NCBI GenBank assembly: GCA_963592205.1
Contig: CAVAVU010000114.1
Location: 1 to 17,196, forward strand
DNA length: 17,196 bases
Source of the DNA: Claveliimonas sp963592205
Lineage (GTDB): Bacteria > Bacillota > Clostridia > Lachnospirales > Lachnospiraceae
Direction of reading: 5' to 3'
In this document: positions 14,541-17,196 of the stretch, piece after piece
Numbering within the stretch: position 1 is the first letter of the stretch
Layout of the letters: every line of letters begins with the position of its first letter
Notes under the pieces: model-generated
What the model was told of the DNA's origin: nothing
Databases searched by the model: none
What the model saw: only the letters and a program-made list of their open reading frames with translations
Made by a program: the position numbers and the translations under genes

Positions 14541-15332
14541 TTATCGATTCCATTTATTTGATGGTCTTCTCCGAATACTTCTCACAACAAATCCATCTGT
14601 TGTAGTGCCTTCTGCCGCTGCGATCGCTGCCGCAATGACTGCCACAAGTTCTTCATCATTCACCACATTATCTGTATCTGTTGCAGCTTCTGTAACATCA
14701 GCCCGAACTTCCTCTGCTGTTCCGTCTGCGACATCTTTCTTCTTAGCCTTCTTATTCTTCATGCGCTCCTGCATAGCCGGGATGTATTTGAATAATGAAA
14801 TAATCACAGAGATCAGGATCAGTACTACGAATACCGTTCCCATTCCCAGCAGTGTATTCATTCCGGCTTTCTTCAGAATCTCGCCCATCGAATAATGTGC
14901 ACCTACCGTCAGGCTTTCCAGATACAGATTCCTGTCAAATACAAATTCCAGCTCTGCATCACGATTCTGGAACTTGGCTTCTGTCGTCACATGCAGTTCA
15001 TCCGCGGTTGCTTTGATAGTATAAGCACCATGATCCACATATGCACCACATTCCTTCTCTCCGGCTTTCCATGCTTCAAGCACACTCACAAAATTATCCG
15101 GAGTAATAGACAATCCCATATTGGCAAGCTGATCTTCAAACGTAGACTCCCTCAATGTCTTAAGCTGTTCGACCGTCTCCTCATCCACACTGGAACTGTA
15201 ATCGATCATAAATTCCGTAATCTGTGTGATGGTCTGCTGATCATAACTCAGCGTCTCCTTCTTACCACAGCCCGCTGTAAGCAGAAGGATCATAATCAGC
15301 ATTCCTGCTAAAACACGAATCTTATTCTTCAC
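14541..15332 (-). CDS. OadG-family subunit with lipoprotein-like N-terminal domain
   Basis: A 263-residue protein of unusual layout. Residues 1-22 are a signal sequence ending in the lipobox LTAGC, so Cys22 is probably lipidated. Residues about 25-150 form a soluble domain placed outside the cell, which I do not recognise. One membrane helix follows (about 158-181, GMGTVFVVLILISVIISLF) in the typical OadG pattern, then a charged Lys/Glu/Asp linker and a cytosolic tail, LVAVIAAAIAAAEG to RRRPSNKW, typical of clostridial OadG proteins. The classic gamma subunit is only about 80-100 residues and starts near the helix. It should tether the carboxyltransferase to OadB. The start is GTG with GAGAGG in front, 14 bp after the upstream gene. 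Family identity rests on the helix, the tail and context. Confidence 0.82.
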   Translation of the reverse strand: MKNKIRVLAGMLIMILLLTAGCGKKETLSYDQQTITQITEFMIDYSSSVDEETVEQLKTLRESTFEDQLANMGLSITPDNFVSVLEAWKAGEKECGAYVDHGAYTIKATADELHVTTEAKFQNRDAELEFVFDRNLYLESLTVGAHYSMGEILKKAGMNTLLGMGTVFVVLILISVIISLFKYIPAMQERMKNKKAKKKDVADGTAEEVRADVTEAATDTDNVVNDEELVAVIAAAIAAAEGTTTDGFVVRSIRRRPSNKWNR

Positions 15333-15346
15333 TCTGCTTCACCTCT

Positions 15347-16786
15347 CTATACTGTTCCATGCTTTTTAAACGGACGTCCTTCACGCTTGGTAGCAAGCAT
15401 TTCAAACGCTCCGATCACATATTTTCTTGTATCCTCCGGCTGGATCAGTGTATCCACGTAACCTCTTCTGGCTGCCGATACCGGACTGGACTGAAGGTTT
15501 TTATACTCTTCTGCCTTCTCCCTCTGTACCTGCGCAGATTCTTCCGCATACATGATCTTAGCTGCAAGTCCTGCATCCATCATGCCGATCTCAGCATCCG
15601 ACCACGCATATACCATATCCGCACCGACAGACTTGCTGTTCATCACAACACCCGCGCTGCCAAATGCTTTTCCTGCGATCACATTAACCTTCGGCACGGT
15701 TGCATTGGCAAATGTATACACGAGTCTCGCAGCAACTTTCGCAAGTCTGCGTTCGCCTTCTTCCGATGCTTCAAAACCATTTACATTCGTCACTGTCAGC
15801 ACCGGGATGTGAAATGCGTCACAGAATTCGACGAATCTTGCAGCCTTTTCTGCTCCTTCTACGCTAAGTGACCCATCCGATACTTTCTCTGCATTGCCTT
15901 CTGCGTCATAGATTACCGAACGGTTAGCTACTGCACCTACCGTCTGACCATTCAAGCGAAGAAAACCTGTCGCCATATCTTTCGCATAATCTTTCTTTAA
16001 TTCCAGAAAATACTGCCGGTCTGCAATCTTTGCAAGCAGAATACCGGTATCTTCTACGGTATTCGCAAGGTCTGCACAGATACGGTTCAGATCATCCGCA
16101 CATTCTGTGTAAGGTGCTTCGTCTTCATTATTCGCCGGAAGCATACAGATCAGTTCACGGATCTGGCCGAGGATCTCTGCTTCACTGCCGATTCCGTCTA
16201 CCAGTCCTGCCTGACCGCTCTGATACTCCGCAGAAGCAGTATCACATTTACCGGCATAATTGCCCGGAATCGCATTTGGAGAATTTACAAATAATTTTGC
16301 TTTCTCTGCTTCCATAAATGTAAAATCAGACAGACCTGCTGCCACAGAAAGTCCGCCGCCACACGCACCAAATACGGCTGTGATCTGCGGAATCACTCCG
16401 GATGCCATCGTCTGCTTCAGATAGAGATTACCAAATCCATACAATGCATCGGTTGCCTCCTGCAGACGCATACCTGCGCAGTCGATCAATCCAATCACAG
16501 GAGCTCCCATTTTCATTGCCATGTCATATACATTAGCAATTTTCTTTGCATGCATCTCACCGATCGTTCCGTGAAGCACTTCCGGATTCTGACAGTACAC
16601 ATAGACAAGATTGCCATCGATCAGACCATATCCTGTAAGGACACCGTCTCCCGGAGTCGGAGCGTCCTGCAGATTAAAATCTGTAGATCTTGCTGTGATT
16701 GCTCCACCGATCTCTACAAAACTGCCTTCATCCAGCAGCACAGCTATTCTCATTACGGCTGTGCTATCTGCTGTAACATTATTCAT
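15347..16786 (-). CDS. Acyl-CoA-type biotin-dependent carboxyltransferase
   Basis: About 479 residues of the crotonase-fold carboxyltransferase family that includes methylmalonyl-CoA decarboxylase alpha, propionyl-CoA carboxylase beta and the 12S subunit of transcarboxylase. The N-terminal half has LLDEGSFVEIGG, PGDGVLTGYG, GEMHAKKI and ASGVIPQI followed by GACGGGLSVAAG; the C-terminal half has GKAFGSAGVVMNSK, forming the second oxyanion region. The usual DSGGARIQEG acyl-CoA motif reads DCAGMRLQEA here, so the substrate may differ from methylmalonyl-CoA. The start at 16786 follows GGAGGGCTGTTTT; an ATG at 16801 with AAGGA in front is an alternative adding five residues. It is the first gene of the operon, 14 bp before the OadG-like gene. 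Confidence 0.9.
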   Translation of the reverse strand: MNNVTADSTAVMRIAVLLDEGSFVEIGGAITARSTDFNLQDAPTPGDGVLTGYGLIDGNLVYVYCQNPEVLHGTIGEMHAKKIANVYDMAMKMGAPVIGLIDCAGMRLQEATDALYGFGNLYLKQTMASGVIPQITAVFGACGGGLSVAAGLSDFTFMEAEKAKLFVNSPNAIPGNYAGKCDTASAEYQSGQAGLVDGIGSEAEILGQIRELICMLPANNEDEAPYTECADDLNRICADLANTVEDTGILLAKIADRQYFLELKKDYAKDMATGFLRLNGQTVGAVANRSVIYDAEGNAEKVSDGSLSVEGAEKAARFVEFCDAFHIPVLTVTNVNGFEASEEGERRLAKVAARLVYTFANATVPKVNVIAGKAFGSAGVVMNSKSVGADMVYAWSDAEIGMMDAGLAAKIMYAEESAQVQREKAEEYKNLQSSPVSAARRGYVDTLIQPEDTRKYVIGAFEMLATKREGRPFKKHGTV

Positions 16787-16835
16787 AAAACAGCCCTCCA
16801 TTCATTTCCTTGATTTTAATACTTTAACATCCTAC

Positions 16836-16864
16836 ATTATATCCGTTATTTTGTCCAATTTCAA
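16836..16864 (-). promoter_or_regulatory. Promoter of the sodium-pump decarboxylase operon
   Basis: Leftward TTGAAA (16859-16864), an exact 17-bp spacer and a perfect TATAAT (16836-16841) sit about 50 bp before the first gene. The start site is expected near 16829. Confidence 0.72.
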
Positions 16865-16874
16865 TCTTTGGACA
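16852..16874. promoter_or_regulatory. Inverted repeat straddling the -35 box (candidate operator)
   Basis: TGTCCAA (16852-16858) and TTGGACA (16868-16874) are perfect inverted copies 9 bp apart (16 bp centre to centre), and the -35 hexamer lies exactly between them. The geometry suits a dimeric regulator binding one face of the helix. No known regulator consensus was recognised. Confidence 0.5.
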
Positions 16875-16875
16875 G

Positions 16876-16917
16876 AAAAAAAGAGGTATTATCTGCTTTT
16901 ACACAGATAACACCTCT
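16876..16917 (-). terminator. Terminator of the AraC-family regulator gene
   Basis: On the minus strand a 14-bp stem (16917-16904 with 16895-16882, one G-U pair) with an eight-base loop is followed by six T. It isolates the regulator gene from the decarboxylase operon promoter just downstream. Confidence 0.93.
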
Positions 16918-16928
16918 GACTAATTATA

Positions 16929-17196
16929 TTATTTCTGATTACGGAACTGAACCGGAGTCATGTTATACGCCTTCTTGAACAGTCGGTTAAAATGCTCCAC
17001 GTTCTGATAACCTACGGTCAATGCGATATTTTCAACAGTCATGCTGCTGCTCTTCAGCATTGCGCGCGCTTTTTTCATACGCACCTTCTTCACCAGCTCG
17101 CCAAAGGTTACACCGGATTTCTCCTTGATGTACTTGGAAAGATACGGCTTGGAAAGGTAGAACTTCTCTGCCAGATCATCCAGTGTTACATCAATG
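16929..17196 (-). CDS. AraC-family transcriptional regulator, C-terminal part
   Basis: Only the last 88 residues are in the window; the gene continues past the right edge. They make up most of an AraC/XylS DNA-binding domain with two helix-turn-helix units: LDDLAEKFYLSKPYLSKYIKE for the first, and VENIALTVGYQNVEHFNRLFKK for the second, ending in the signature NMTPVQFRNQ. The sensor domain is not visible, so the ligand is unknown. It lies upstream of the decarboxylase operon on the same strand but is separated by a strong terminator. It could regulate that operon, though AraC proteins usually bind direct repeats and the visible site is an inverted repeat. Confidence 0.95.
   Translation of the reverse strand, partial: IDVTLDDLAEKFYLSKPYLSKYIKEKSGVTFGELVKKVRMKKARAMLKSSSMTVENIALTVGYQNVEHFNRLFKKAYNMTPVQFRNQK

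Overview
The window looks like a chromosome segment of a Gram-positive, spore-forming anaerobe, most likely a Lachnospiraceae member (Clostridia). The evidence is spoIVA, a pyrBI pair with a zinc-type regulatory subunit, a type-A RNase P RNA, GGAGG-type ribosome binding sites, consensus sigma-A promoters, and a sodium-pump decarboxylase cluster in the clostridial arrangement. The genus call is inference. Almost everything reads leftward (minus strand); only pyrB and pyrI read rightward. Ten Ns at 1546-1555 mark an assembly join, so the order on either side is not guaranteed. No stretch longer than about 300 bases is empty: the longest apparent gap (5616-6106) is filled by terminators and rnpB.

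Layout. 1-1545: an AT-rich flank with a leftward consensus promoter at the very edge, a MazF/PemK-like protein with a C-terminal coiled coil, and an HD-domain hydrolase. 1556-3933: a DUF815-type AAA ATPase cut by the assembly gap, downstream of pheA (chorismate mutase/prephenate dehydratase/ACT). 4018-5698: a divergent promoter region, then pyrBI behind a roughly 105-nt leader holding a long intrinsic terminator hairpin, then a bidirectional terminator. 5701-6104: RNase P RNA with its own promoter. 6107-7867: mog, a UlaG-like metallo-hydrolase and rnhA, probably one operon from a promoter at 7839-7867. 7939-9246: an iron-type alcohol dehydrogenase, also behind a leader with an intrinsic terminator. 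9255-10727: spoIVA.

10819-16864 is the metabolic centre: a promoter with an inverted repeat flanking its -35 box, then an acyl-CoA-type carboxyltransferase, an OadG-like subunit, a biotin carrier protein, the OadB sodium pump, an OadA/5S-type carboxyltransferase and a HAD phosphatase. Two carboxyltransferases appear to share one biotin carrier and one membrane pump. This could support Na+-coupled oxaloacetate decarboxylation, decarboxylation of an acyl-CoA thioester, or transfer of carboxyl groups between the two. The right edge holds the DNA-binding end of an AraC-family regulator with its own terminator.

The most interesting items are: two leader RNAs (pyrB and the alcohol dehydrogenase) where a terminator follows the promoter and a nine-codon mini-ORF overlaps its 5' arm; the hybrid sodium-pump cluster with a divergent acyl-CoA carboxyltransferase motif and a lipoprotein-like OadG; the candidate operator at the cluster promoter; and the orphan coiled-coil MazF-like protein. 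I found no CRISPR array, insertion sequence, phage module or tRNA gene.
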